Made by a program: the position numbers and the translations under genes
Assembly (NCBI RefSeq): GCF_001522545.3
Contig: NC_031772.1
Location: 1,806,603-1,870,602 of the forward strand
DNA: 64,000 nt
From: Parus major
Lineage: Eukaryota; Chordata; Aves; Passeriformes; Paridae
Direction: 5' to 3'
Shown here: positions 24,101 through 35,262 of the stretch, piece after piece
Position numbering within the stretch: the stretch's first letter is position 1
Layout of the letters: every line of letters begins with the position of its first letter
Notes under the pieces: generated by a model
The model's database searches: none
The model's input: only the letters and a program-made list of their open reading frames with translations
What the model was told of the DNA's origin: nothing

Positions 24101-24439
24101 CTAGACCTGTTGCTGCATGGAATTTTTAAGAGATTTACTTGGTGGGGGTGAGGCAGCAGGCCTAGCTCCTAGGAGAAATTCTGAAAGCCTGATGGTGTTT
24201 ATATAGACAAAATTCTAACAATAGAGTATTCAATGAATGGGGAAAAAAAACATTGTTTTTGTTATTAGAAGACGCTGCATATATATATTTCATCTTTCTT
24301 TCATTTCTGTTTTTCTGAATGCTCTCCCTAATCTAATTCCTTTTCACATTGTCTGAACAAATCCTTTGCTTTGGAGAAAGGACTGCATACACTCTTCTTT
24401 CTACACTGGCTTTTTGCAGATAAGGCTTTTCCTTTCCAG

Positions 24440-24485
24440 ACCTCATTAAGCAGTCAGTTGAGCAGCTAAATGAGTGTTCCAAGTG
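24440..24485 (+). CDS. Candidate coding exon of the long plus-strand gene
   Basis: A strong acceptor (gataaggcttttcctttccag) precedes a 46-nt segment open in phase 1 to 2, reading (D)LIKQSVEQLNECSK and ending AAGTG then GTAATG. A second donor (CCGT then GTAAGT, 24503) is stronger but lies after an in-frame TAA. The charged, Leu-spaced sequence suggests a helix. The step from here (two bases left) to the next exon at 26475 (phase 0) needs another exon that I did not find; a segment open in phase 0 to 0 at about 26250-26321 does not fill that role. Confidence 0.33.
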
Positions 24486-26474
24486 GTAATGGATACTTAC
24501 TCCGTGTAAGTACAACAAGATTATGAGATACTGTGAAGCTGAGTACTTAACTGCACAGAATTATTTATATTACAAATAAGTGCAACAAGTAAATAACTCA
24601 GATGTTGATGATAGCCATGGGATATCCCAGCTGTTAATAGATCTGGGTCACTAGATAAGGGGTTTTGTTTCCTGTTTTGAGTCATGTATCTTCAATTCTG
24701 TATGTCTGAGCAAATTTTAGCCTCTTCCAAAAATAATTCCTCTTTTAATGCATTTAAGCTTGAATGGAATATGAGTAGGCAGAAAGCTTCCAGCCAAAGG
24801 TGTTTGTGAAAATCAAGTTGTGTTTTAGCAATGCAATCTGCACACACTTGAAGTGTTTATTTGGATTTGTAAGGTTGCAGGTGGTTGCCACAATGCTTAG
24901 AAAATGTTGCAAAACTTGCCTTGACTTCTCCAAGCTGGGGTTAGGGATACTCAAATATAAATGGAGATTAGATAGCTCATGCTTTGGGTGTTATGAAAGA
25001 TCAAAAAAATAAAAACAAAACTAAGGCTGTAAAAGAATAATAATTATGATGAACAGAGGAGTTCATGAAGCCTGAATTCTCTAAGTGTTTTGCTCAAGTT
25101 CTCATATCTAAGGTGTAAACTCTGAGATCATTCCAGCAGATGAGGTGCTTGCCTCTTTCCCACCCAGTTTCCCTGGTGTATAAGGGATAAATCTCTGCTG
25201 TTTCAGCACAGAATGTACCATGGAGCTCTCCTCTGTGCTACCACCTATCTTCAAAGACATCTTAAAATCTGGATTTTGAGATCTCTGGGGGAAATTGGGT
25301 TAAAATGGGTATGGAAACAAGAGATCAAGTATGTATAGCATAGGTAGTTCAGAAACTTGGTGAAGAAATCCTCCAGGTTAATATCAGAGCCTTCTTTGTC
25401 AGAATCTGCACAGCATTTGTAACGTGAGCTGGGGAAGGCTTGAACTGTCCTCTGTCATCTGCTTGTATTGGTGCTCTTTAAATAATTAAAGATAACTTTG
25501 TTTTCCCTGCCAAGTGACTTGTGGAACAGTAAATAAGCAGTGGGAAATGTCACACTGAGTGATGGAGGTGAGCTGATCTTCATCATTCTCCCTGCTGCTC
25601 TCTGAAGCAGGTTTTCTGCATACAATTAGTTTTCTCTCAGTAAACCAAGAACTCTGTTTTCTCTTGTTATCTCTTATGAACCTTTTTACAAAGGCTCTGA
25701 AAAGCAAACCAGAGCTTTCCACCACCTTCAGCTTGCTTTGTCTCTAAAGTTACCTGGAGATTTCACAAGAGTTAGAGGCTACAGCACTATTATTTTAATT
25801 TTAGCCAGAAGAAAACCAATTCATAGCTGAGTCTTTGCTAATTATTTCCACTCAGCTTTGTTTCAGGTCAGACTTTTTAGTTGTATTTAATGTTGTTCCT
25901 TGTTGCTCTGGAAATAATCATTAAAGGGAAATGGGTCACCACCACTGTACACTGGTAATTCTGTGAAACAATTTGAAATGAACTTGCCTTTTCATAATGA
26001 TGCTGCAAAGCACCAAATGCTTGCAGTAATAGGGGCATAATGTAATTAAGTGATAAAGTTTGGTTTGGTTTTTTTTTCCTGAAACCATAATAGAAACAAG
26101 ACACAAATTAATAGCACAGGACAGTATTGCATCTTTAGGTGTTTGAAAAGTCAACAAGGTAACAGAAGATGGAGCTGAGACTGCAATAAAAGCTTTCTAC
26201 AGATGATCTCTGACACCTGGAGAGCACCAAGTCATTGCAGTTAAAATCTGTCATTAACCTGTGGGCTGGGCATGGAATTTTGAAGAGGCTGTGGATCTCA
26301 GAAGGGGAGGTACCTGTGGGTAACCAGAGCATCTTTGTTCTGAAGGGCAGGATATGTTCTGATTTACCTGCATGGATTTATCCTCTACACAGAGAACATG
26401 GATTGCTGTTGAGGAAATTCAGGTTTTGACCTTTCCCAGTACAAAACAACCACCCAGTTTCTGCATCTTCCTAG
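24486..26474 (+). other. Intron, probably hiding one unseen small exon
   Basis: AT-rich and without recognised repeats. The phase mismatch between the flanking exon candidates (two bases left, then phase 0) implies either a missing exon here or that one of the two is wrong. A segment ending SEGE then GTACCT at 26321 is open for 23 codons, but its acceptor is moderate. Confidence 0.3.
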
Positions 26475-26573
26475 GTTGGAGGTTTTGGAAACGGGCCCAT
26501 GAGTAAGAAGAATGTTTCTGCTGTAGTGAAATCAGCTGGAAGCACAGAGCATGTGGAGACAGAGCTTTTCCAG
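26475..26573 (+). CDS. Candidate coding exon of the long plus-strand gene
   Basis: The acceptor is good (cccagtttctgcatcttcctag) and the donor acceptable (TTCCAG then GTGACA). The 99-nt segment is open through all 33 codons in phase 0 to 0. It reads VGGFGNGPMSKKNVSAVVKS, then AGSTEHVETELFQ. It includes a CG dinucleotide in AT-rich surroundings and looks like low-complexity, disordered protein. An internal donor (ATGA then GTAAGA, 26502) could give a shorter form. The family is not recognised. Confidence 0.42.
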
Positions 26574-29500
26574 GTGACAGAGGCAGACAGTTTTCTAGTC
26601 ACCAGCTGAATTTCCCTTCATGCTGTTCCTCTTTCTTTGCATTTTAAGTCCTTGACAAACTCTGCCACCATGTAGTGCTGTTGTTGTATTTGAATTTCTG
26701 ATTTAGGCAGGGAGCAGAAGCAAGGCTGTTCAGGCTTAACTTAAAACCAGAATTGGATCTGCTGAGTTTCTCATCTTTAGTCCCCCCCAGTTGTGCTGTT
26801 CCAGAATTCTCCTTCATGCTTTGTTTTGTAGTGCCTAGGGATAAAATAAAGGTCTTGGTCTGTGCTTAGGCAGTTTCTTCTGCAACTGGAGTGCATCAGA
26901 GTCCTGGAAAGCAGAGGTGGTTTAGTGTGAGACCCCACAAATGCTGGTTTTTGGGGTGACAGTGAGAGCTGGGTGTGGAAATGCTCTGATCCTGCCACTG
27001 GGACGTGTCATGGCCATGGTAAAAGCTAAAGGTGAATGAACTTTACCCTAAAAACAAACTCACTTGTGTGAGAAGTCAGTGTTCCTGCGAGGCAGCTGAG
27101 CCCTCTGGAGCACACAACTGCAGACAACAGCATGGGGTGGGAGCTTTACAGAAAATCAGGTATTTTATCATCATTTCATACCCAACCCCGAGTCTTCCAC
27201 AGTTTTAAAATCCAGATCATGGAAGTGTCTAAACTTTCCAGGAATATAAACTTCTATAACAACTGAGATGATTTGACTGTGTTTATTCCCACATGAATAA
27301 TTCCTGTATTTCTGCAGGTCCTGGTGTTGTGCTGTGGATGGAAGGAACATCAAACCAAACCACTGTTTCCTGAGTGTGCAGGGAGGACATTGGTGCCAGC
27401 ACTGATTCATGGGTTCCATTGTGATTTATGCCCTCTGGAGCTTTGTCAGATAGGAAGTGATGATGGGACAGGAAGCCAGGCATTGTAAGAGAACATCCAT
27501 GAGTATGTAACTGGAGGAAAAAGCTGCAAAAATAATTTATGGAAGATGTTATAAAGCTGTACAGTCTGTATGAAAATAGATCTATGATTGTGCACAGCTG
27601 GAAATTGTAATTGTTGAAAATACTGCGAGCCAGTGACTGATTTTTACGGGGGGAAGAGTCTGGTCTTGTGTTTGAGCAGTGTCAGAGAAAGCACTGGAAG
27701 GATTAAATCCCCCCTTCTCTCTGCCTTGTGTGAGCTCTGCTAATGAAAGTTTTCTGAAAAATACTTGTGAAATTACCTCAGATATACAACTTATAAACTA
27801 GCAATAAATTCTTCATCTTGAAGGCTGGGGCTTAATTAATTTAAAGCCAGTTTTTCTCTCTGTCTGATATAAGTTAACAAGTGACTGTGGGCTGGCAGCA
27901 ATAACTGTGGGAGGAGAGGTCACTGGGACAAAGCATTCCAAAATCTCAACTAATACAGGGAACAATTAATAACCAATTAAACCTCCACATGTACCAGGAG
28001 CAATCTGAGCTTTGAGAGGCCGTGCTCAGCAGAGGAAGGCTGTCCCAGCCCAAAGCAGAATTACATTTATAGCTGTAATGTCACTGAAGGGTGATCCAGG
28101 TCTGGTTATTGCAGCTTTGCAGCGAGCTGTGACCCCACGGGGGCTGTTTGCAGACTCTATTAACAGAGCAATAAAGAAGTTAGAAAGAAGGAGTCACCTG
28201 TGTGATGGGTGAAGATGGGCAGAAATAAGGTTAGAGAAAATTGCAGCTGGCTTGGTGTCCCCTTTGAGCCCTGCTAAAGGAGGGTGCTGCAGTGTTTGTT
28301 CTGTTCCAAGTGCTGGAATTGAAAGGAAAAGAACTGAAATGGGGGAGTAGGTTGATGAGAAGAAAGATTATTGCTGAAATTGTTACAGCTTTTTCCAGTG
28401 TTCCCAAACAAGATGCTGCAGAGGGTACTTGTGTTAATTAGAGGAATGAATACAAACCAAAAATTTGATGGATTAACAAGAGGTTTTTCCTGCTGAAATC
28501 TGTTTTGTTTTTTATTATTTTCTTTGTGTGAGGGCCTGCCTTCAAGGTTTGGCTTTGTGAAGGAGCCAAAAATCAATATAAATATATGCTGGGAACAGAA
28601 AGGATTTCCACAAATCTCAGAAAAACATGACAATGGTGTGTCTTTCACTGTGAAATATCAGGTGTGGTTTTGGAAAACAAGTGTTTTGTGAAGGGCTCAT
28701 TCTAATTGTTCCTCATGTAGTTTCTAAGCAGAATTCCCTGCTTAAATTAATTTGAAAGGAGTTTATGTACCTTCAACTTGGACTAAAATTCAGATGAGAA
28801 CAGGAAAGTATGGAATAGTTAGGGATTTGCTTCATCAAATGCTTGTAATTCCCACTGTGACCCTTTATAACATCTAAAGAAAAGCAGGAATAAACACCAA
28901 CCAAACCCTGGGTGTGAATAGAGCGTTCATGCCAAAATTCAGCTCTCAGATGGTGCCTAAGGTGGATCCTTTCTCATGTTCTGTACTTCAGACTTCATCT
29001 GGTGAGAATCCAGCAGCTTTGGGCTTTCCATCCCCTCCACTTGGGGTTTGTGGAATCCTCGGAGTTTGAGGGAACATCCTGGGAAAGTTCTTTATTCCAG
29101 TTTAACCATGGAAAGTTCAAACTCTGCTGCTGATCCCGGCAAGTCCCGTGGCACATTTGGGGATGTGATGCTTCCCTCTACCGGCCACACAGAGAGGAAA
29201 TTCTATTGGGAAAAGAACAACCAATTTTATATTTATTGTAATTTTTTTTAAAAAAACCCCAGTTTGTGCTTAGGAGGGAGGAAAGGGGTTTTTTTCCCCC
29301 CTTCCCTTGTATGGTGGTTTTTATCTTTTTGATGGATGCCTTTGGGTTGAATTACATTTTGCTAAATGTGTTTTTTTTCTTCATTTTAAATTAGGTCTCC
29401 CCCTTCTCATTTTAGTTCTTTTGTTTTAGAGTGGGATCAACGGGAGTTCTAAATATCAATGTCTTTAAATATTTTAAATATAAGAATGAGTCCACAGGAC

Positions 29501-29812
29501 TTGTACCAAGCTTCAGAGCTGTAGGAAGGGGAATCTAATATAAATATTGGGAAATTATTAAAAACAAAGGACAACCCCCCAAACAAACAAGGGGACCACC
29601 CCACTCCATTATGGAGTCTCCATATAATTGTTTTATCATTACAATTGTAACAATCAATTGGCTCAGCTTTCCTGCAAGTTCTGTGCTCTTTGCAGTGTAA
29701 ATTCAGCTGATGCTGGCAGCTCTGGCCAGGGAGGTCCCAGCAATGCCAGTAAGGTGTGGGGTTTGTCTGCTGAAGGCATGGATAGCACTGGGAGATTGCA
29801 GCCATGGATAAC
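26574..29812 (+). other. Intron; several exon-like segments not called
   Basis: Two segments stand out. At about 28119-28209 a phase 1 to 2 frame reads LQRAVTPRGLFADSINRAIK and on to CDG before GTGAAG. At 28951-29001 a phase 0 to 1 frame starts MVPKVDPFSCSVLQTSS before a strong donor, GTGAGA. The acceptors are moderate and the phases do not fit the chain cleanly, so they are left as possibilities or alternative exons. The rest is AT-rich with no repeat family I can name. Confidence 0.3.
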
Positions 29813-30501
29813 NNNNNNNNNNNNNNNNNNNNNNNNNNNNNNNNNNNNNNNNNNNNNNNNNNNNNNNNNNNNNNNNNNNNNNNNNNNNNNNNNNNNNNNN
29901 NNNNNNNNNNNNNNNNNNNNNNNNNNNNNNNNNNNNNNNNNNNNNNNNNNNNNNNNNNNNNNNNNNNNNNNNNNNNNNNNNNNNNNNNNNNNNNNNNNNN
30001 NNNNNNNNNNNNNNNNNNNNNNNNNNNNNNNNNNNNNNNNNNNNNNNNNNNNNNNNNNNNNNNNNNNNNNNNNNNNNNNNNNNNNNNNNNNNNNNNNNNN
30101 NNNNNNNNNNNNNNNNNNNNNNNNNNNNNNNNNNNNNNNNNNNNNNNNNNNNNNNNNNNNNNNNNNNNNNNNNNNNNNNNNNNNNNNNNNNNNNNNNNNN
30201 NNNNNNNNNNNNNNNNNNNNNNNNNNNNNNNNNNNNNNNNNNNNNNNNNNNNNNNNNNNNNNNNNNNNNNNNNNNNNNNNNNNNNNNNNNNNNNNNNNNN
30301 NNNNNNNNNNNNNNNNNNNNNNNNNNNNNNNNNNNNNNNNNNNNNNNNNNNNNNNNNNNNNNNNNNNNNNNNNNNNNNNNNNNNNNNNNNNNNNNNNNNN
30401 NNNNNNNNNNNNNNNNNNNNNNNNNNNNNNNNNNNNNNNNNNNNNNNNNNNNNNNNNNNNNNNNNNNNNNNNNNNNNNNNNNNNNNNNNNNNNNNNNNNN
30501 N
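29813..30501. other. Assembly gap, 689 N
   Basis: A run of undetermined bases. Any ORF drawn across it is meaningless. The flanks show no tandem repeat that would explain it. Confidence 0.99.
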
Positions 30502-33500
30502 TGGATTCCTGGGCACACCCCAGGCAGTGCAGCAGATTTGGCCAGGGGTGTGTGCTCCTCATCAGCCCCATCAGCCTGGCACTTGATTTGATTTCCAGTG
30601 CAAGTTCTGACCTTCAGCAAGTCTTTCTGAGCCTTTGTGCTGCAGGTTCCCAGAGCATGGAACAGACCCAGAATGGGAGTCTCAGGAGTGTTGGTGTGTA
30701 ATTTTCCTAGCGCTCCACAAAAGCAGGATGAAAGGGGGTGTGGAGCTGCAATTAACACTGGATGAGGCTGAACTGCACTTTCAACAAAGAGAAGTCTTTC
30801 AGTTAGTCTACAATAAAATCATAATTATATCCCCAGTATCCTTGGCAACAGATTAAGGTCCCAAAAGGTGATTTTACAGTTCAGTATTCATTGTCGACAG
30901 GGAGATGGAAAAGAAGGAAAAGCATAATCATTTAAACAGTTTCAGGGGTGTAAATAAGTGTTGTGTGAGAAACAGGAAATGTATCACACTGAATATATAG
31001 GCGTGTGCTCTCTGAGGAAACAAATAATTTCTGTAGTTAGGACATGCAATTCAAAAATTAGTATGCTTGATGATTTAAATTCATACAAAAGGATGGTGTT
31101 CAGTGGATATGGATTCATTTCTCAGCAGGGAATTCTATCCAATTTTCATTTTAAGAAAGCCAGCCCATGAGACACAAGGATTAGCAGTTGATGAACTGAA
31201 GATAACTTGCTTTATCAGAACTGTTTATAAGGAGGAATTACCTGATTATAAATTCTTTTGTGTGGATATGTTTTAAACTCCCTGCTGCTTTTCATGATAA
31301 AGATTCCTTTTCCTAAGCTTGATCTTTAAGGCCACGTATAGGAAACACATTCCCTTCTCCCAGTGACCCTCTCAAGAAAGGTTAATGTTTTAATAAATAC
31401 TTGCACAGGTACCCTTTAAATATCCTCCTGTCTCCATTTGCTTTTTTCTGGGCACATTTTACTGCTACAGCTCCCACCAGCACTGTGGTGAATTTTCTTT
31501 GCCTTCCCCTTTTTCTCCCTATTTTCTTTGAAATAAGAACCAATACAAGTAATAACCTCAGAAGGCAGAGTTATTATGTTTATTTTTGAAGAAATGAATC
31601 TGTCATCATCTGGATGACAAGCTCTATGCATGAATTCCTAGATGTGCCATCAGTAAGGAAGATGGGAATGGAGGAGAAGTGAACAAGGTGCATGAAGATA
31701 TTTGTGGAAATAAGATCTTGGAAATAGGACAACGATGAATAGAAAGAAAGGGTAATGTAGGCATGTGAATTCTAAATGCTTTCCAGCCTGAAAGAAAAGC
31801 ATTGGCTGCTGGCAATGGATTTTAACTGATGTTTGTGTCGCTGCTGAGGCAAAGAATAAGTCATATTGTAACATTATTGGAGGTATGACTTAGTTTGAGT
31901 TGGAAAATGATGCTGGGGACTGCTTTGAAGTGACTTAGGTGATGGAAATTCCCACTCCTCCCTTCCATTTTGAGTCTACAAATGAGCGATGAGCTGTGTA
32001 ATTTTGTATATAATGATACATCTTCTCTCTGACAGATTTGGTTACTAAAGTTTCTCAAAGTGCACTTGGTACTTAATATTGAGACCTGGTTTTGCTTTCA
32101 TTTTAAATAAAGGCCTGCAGAGGAGAGGGAAGATGTAATAGGACAAAATAATTTTGTGATTATTTCTTTACTTAGAACTGCATGGTTTGGAGCGGGACTT
32201 TGTAGCTCCAAATAAGTGAGATGTGTCTGTAAGGAAAATGCCAATTTTACAGCTTTAGGGACTGCAACTCTTCTGTTTGGTACTCCAGAGTAAATGCAGG
32301 CTGCTGAAATCCTGCAGGATTGGGGATCTCCTGGGCTTTCACAGAAATGTGCAGAATTTAATAGCAAAGAACAGTGAAACGATATAGAAGAACTAAAGAC
32401 CATGGGGACTGGAGCTGGAATTGTGTTCACATCCTGTTCACAGGGAAGGGCCAGAAAATAGGAATTATAGTGGCCAGATCAGTTCTAGTAAGTGAAAGAG
32501 TCACTGTACAAATTTAGTAGTATCAGGTAATTTCAAGACTTTTTTTCCTTCTATTTGGGCAAATTTTTAGCACAGTCATTTCCTTTCACTGTGGTTATAC
32601 CAGGTTTTTCCAGTTCAGTGTCACTCTTGCCTGGTTACCTGCATTAAATAGCACTTAATGCAGGATTTAATGAGTGAATACACCCATTTCCACAACACAC
32701 TGCATTTTCTAACAGTTTTTGTTGAGGCTGGGGAAGCATCTGCTCAGGCACAAAACATTGGCTGCAGTTGTGCTGTGTGAAGATGCAGCTGAAATCATTC
32801 CTGTGCTTTGCTCTGCTTTTGGGGGACTCCAGGGATAGGGGGCAGGATGGTGCAGAGTCTTTGACCCTGCACTGAAAAACCTTCCTGAGATCCCCAGAAA
32901 GGGCAGGCAGGGAATGAGAATTACCGAAAAACTGGATTTTTGCTGAAAGTCTATTAATCACTTTACACATTAGCATTAGAGAGCATGGGAAGAACAGTGA
33001 GAGGAAAGTAAAAAATAGCTTAGCTGTGTAGAACTGCAGAATGTTACTATAGATAGGCTGAGAGATTAAAGAGCTGTCTTGGCACATTGCAATTCAAAGA
33101 CCAGCAGCCTCAACTGCCTTCCTGTCCTGGGGAATTTTTCTTAAGAATTTTATACTTCAGCTATCACATTATCATGTGGGTTAAATCACTCTATTTTGTC
33201 TCGATTTTCCTCAGTAGTTCCCTTTTATCCTTTTGTTCTATCATTATCCCTTGTCTATCTCTTGGCTTGGCTCTAAACTCTCCCCTGTGTGGTTGTTGGA
33301 GTAATTTGAGAAGCAGAGCCCAGAATTGGTGGGTTGGGGGATCTGTACAGAACAGAAAGCACAGCAGGACATTCCAAAACTCAGCTGGTGAAGTCCCTGG
33401 GGTAGGTGGGATCTAAAGCTGGGCTGACCAGCACTGCCCTCAAAGTCTCTAATTGTACATCTGCAAGTCCTGGGGGCTTCCAGGGAGCTCTGGGAGGCTT

Positions 33501-34794
33501 CAGCAAGGAAAGATGGAATTTCTGCTGGGATGGAAATACAGTCAGCTGCAGTAGTTTGCATTTGGGAAAAAAAACATAGCATGATCTATTATAATCTATT
33601 GATAATAATAGATCTGTTATAGTTATGATCTATTATTATTAATCAGTTTATTGTTTAGATGTATTAGGTAAAGTAAAACCAAACAAACCCCTGCAATTTG
33701 ACTTTATCTAGGAGAAACATAATACTGAGGAAAAGTTTTTTTAATAAAGAGGAGAAGAAAAGGATCATTTGCTGTGTTCCTCTGAGGTAGGAGGACAATC
33801 AGTGTCTGGTGGTGACCCAACAATTCCATTGTGGAGGGAAGCTTTTATTTCCTATTATGGAACTTCTGTGGAAATTCTGCTGGACTTGCTGGTGGTTACC
33901 TGGAGCATTTCTAAGGAATTGATTTGGATTTTGTTACACTCCAACTTCTCATTCCCTTGAAGTGTGTGGGCTCAGGACTGAGCCTGCTGCCAAGGAAAGG
34001 GAGATGACACCTTGGTTAGGATGAGCTGGCCAAAACCTGATTTTCATGGCAGTTTTAGCTCCCTTGTGTAACTTTGGGGTCTTTGTTGTTGTGCTGCCTC
34101 GTTTTGAGGAGAGTATCCCAGTGTTAGACAGCTGGATGATATTAAAGAAGTAGAAAAAACTCCCTGGGAGGGAAAAAAGAATTGTATACTTAAGTATGGA
34201 AATAAGAATACTTTATTAGAGTGATTCTATAGAGCAGGGAGAAAGTGGGGCAGTCTGTATGAGGAGCACAAATAGCATGGCTGTCTAACAGCTTCTATTT
34301 TTGAAGATTAATAACATCCCAGTTCCTGTTTACTGTGTATTTTAAGCCAGGCAGCCTTCATGTGCACGAAATGTTAGTGCTTTCTGTGAATATTGACAGG
34401 GAGCCTGCAAGTATTGGTTAAAATATCTGCCCAGAGCCTTTTCTTGGCACTCTGCAAGCCTGGCCTGTGCTCAGCAAGGAGTAAAGGTGATTGCAGCCAG
34501 AAGTGTGATAGAGATGAGTTCCTGAGCACCTTTGCACCCTGCATGGCAGTGTCCTCTGAGCCTCCCATGGGCACAATGTTCAGTGTCAGCAGTGAAAGCT
34601 CCCCCAGAGCAGCCTCACTGCTGGGGCTGGCATTGTGCTGCTCCCCAGCTGCTGCCCACTGCAAGGAGGGACACTGGGTATGTGCAAAGATCTGGAGATT
34701 CCAGCTGCTTTATAGAGAATCTGGGTGGGATTTGTTGGACTCGCTCTTAGAAGATTCCCAGTTAATTTTAGGTTTTCTTTTTTTTGAAAGAAAT
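30502..34794 (+). other. Intron, mostly unremarkable
   Basis: AT-rich, with a patch of imperfect ATTATT and GATCTATTA repeats at 33588-33650. A segment with a strong donor (TCA then GTAAGG at about 31652) is open in one frame (NESVIIWMTSSMHEFLDVPS), but its acceptor is an AAG type and its phase is unsupported. No repeat family was recognised. Confidence 0.35.
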
Positions 34795-35262
34795 AAATTC
34801 AGAGAATGGGTTGTGTTGGAAGGGGATGTTAAAGGTTCAAGGGGTTGGAAGGGGATGTTAAAGGTTCAAGGGGTTGGAAGGGGATGTTAAAGGTTCAAGG
34901 GGTTGGAAGGGGATGTTAAAGGGGTTGGAAGGGGATGTTCAAGGGATGTCAAAGGTGATCCTGTCCCACTCCCCTGCCATGGCAGGGACACCTTCCCCTG
35001 TCCCAGGAGCTCCCAGCCCCATCCTGGGACACTTGCAGGGATCCAGGGATGCTCTGGGTCCCTGTGCCAGGGCCTGTGCTCAGAGTGAATTTCCTTCTCA
35101 TCTCTGATCTAAACCTGCCCTTTCTCAGTTTAAACTCACTGTCCCCACCCTGTCACGAGGTGTCTGTGTAGGAAGTCCCTCTCTTTAATCCCCTTAAGGC
35201 ACTCCAAGGTTTCCTTGGACATTCTCTTCTCCAGCCTGAGCAACCCCACTCTCTCAGCCTGT
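34795..35262 (-). mobile_element. CR1 LINE fragment, minus orientation, with expanded 3' tail
   Basis: Read on the plus strand the complement of CR1 is clear: agagaatgggttgtgttgg, then ccctgccatggcagggacac, then ctaaacctgccctttctcag, then cattctcttctccagcctg and actctctcagcctg. The 3' tail words (gaatgggttg, ttggaagggga) are where the 29-bp tandem repeat lies. The copy is 5'-truncated at about 35262. Confidence 0.85.
34812..34940 (+). repeat. 29-bp minisatellite derived from a CR1 3' tail
   Basis: The unit (gggttggaaggggatgttaa then aggttcaag) occurs three times in full, then twice in shortened form. It starts inside the CR1 copy and uses the CR1 tail sequence as its unit. Confidence 0.88.

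Larger units (their letters stand above)
11859..24439 (+). other. Long intron, 12.6 kb
   Basis: AT-rich sequence with simple AT tracts (an AAT/ATT patch at 13989-14029, an AT run at 13378-13396). A 400-base segment at 17690-18100 may be an old ERV-derived piece and is listed separately. There are no convincing exons on either strand. The long open frames here (for example 22159-22543 on both strands) lack splice context and protein character. Confidence 0.4.

Noticed and set aside
27333..27490. 56-codon frame after a good acceptor (attcctgtatttctgcag)
   Set aside because: No donor or poly(A) signal fits and the phase does not join the chain. It may be an unused acceptor.
29449..30758. ORFs of 260-357 codons
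   Set aside because: They consist mainly of undetermined bases in the 689-N gap.
34393..34890. 165-codon plus-strand ORF
   Set aside because: It runs into the CR1-derived 29-bp repeat, has no splice context and shows no protein character.
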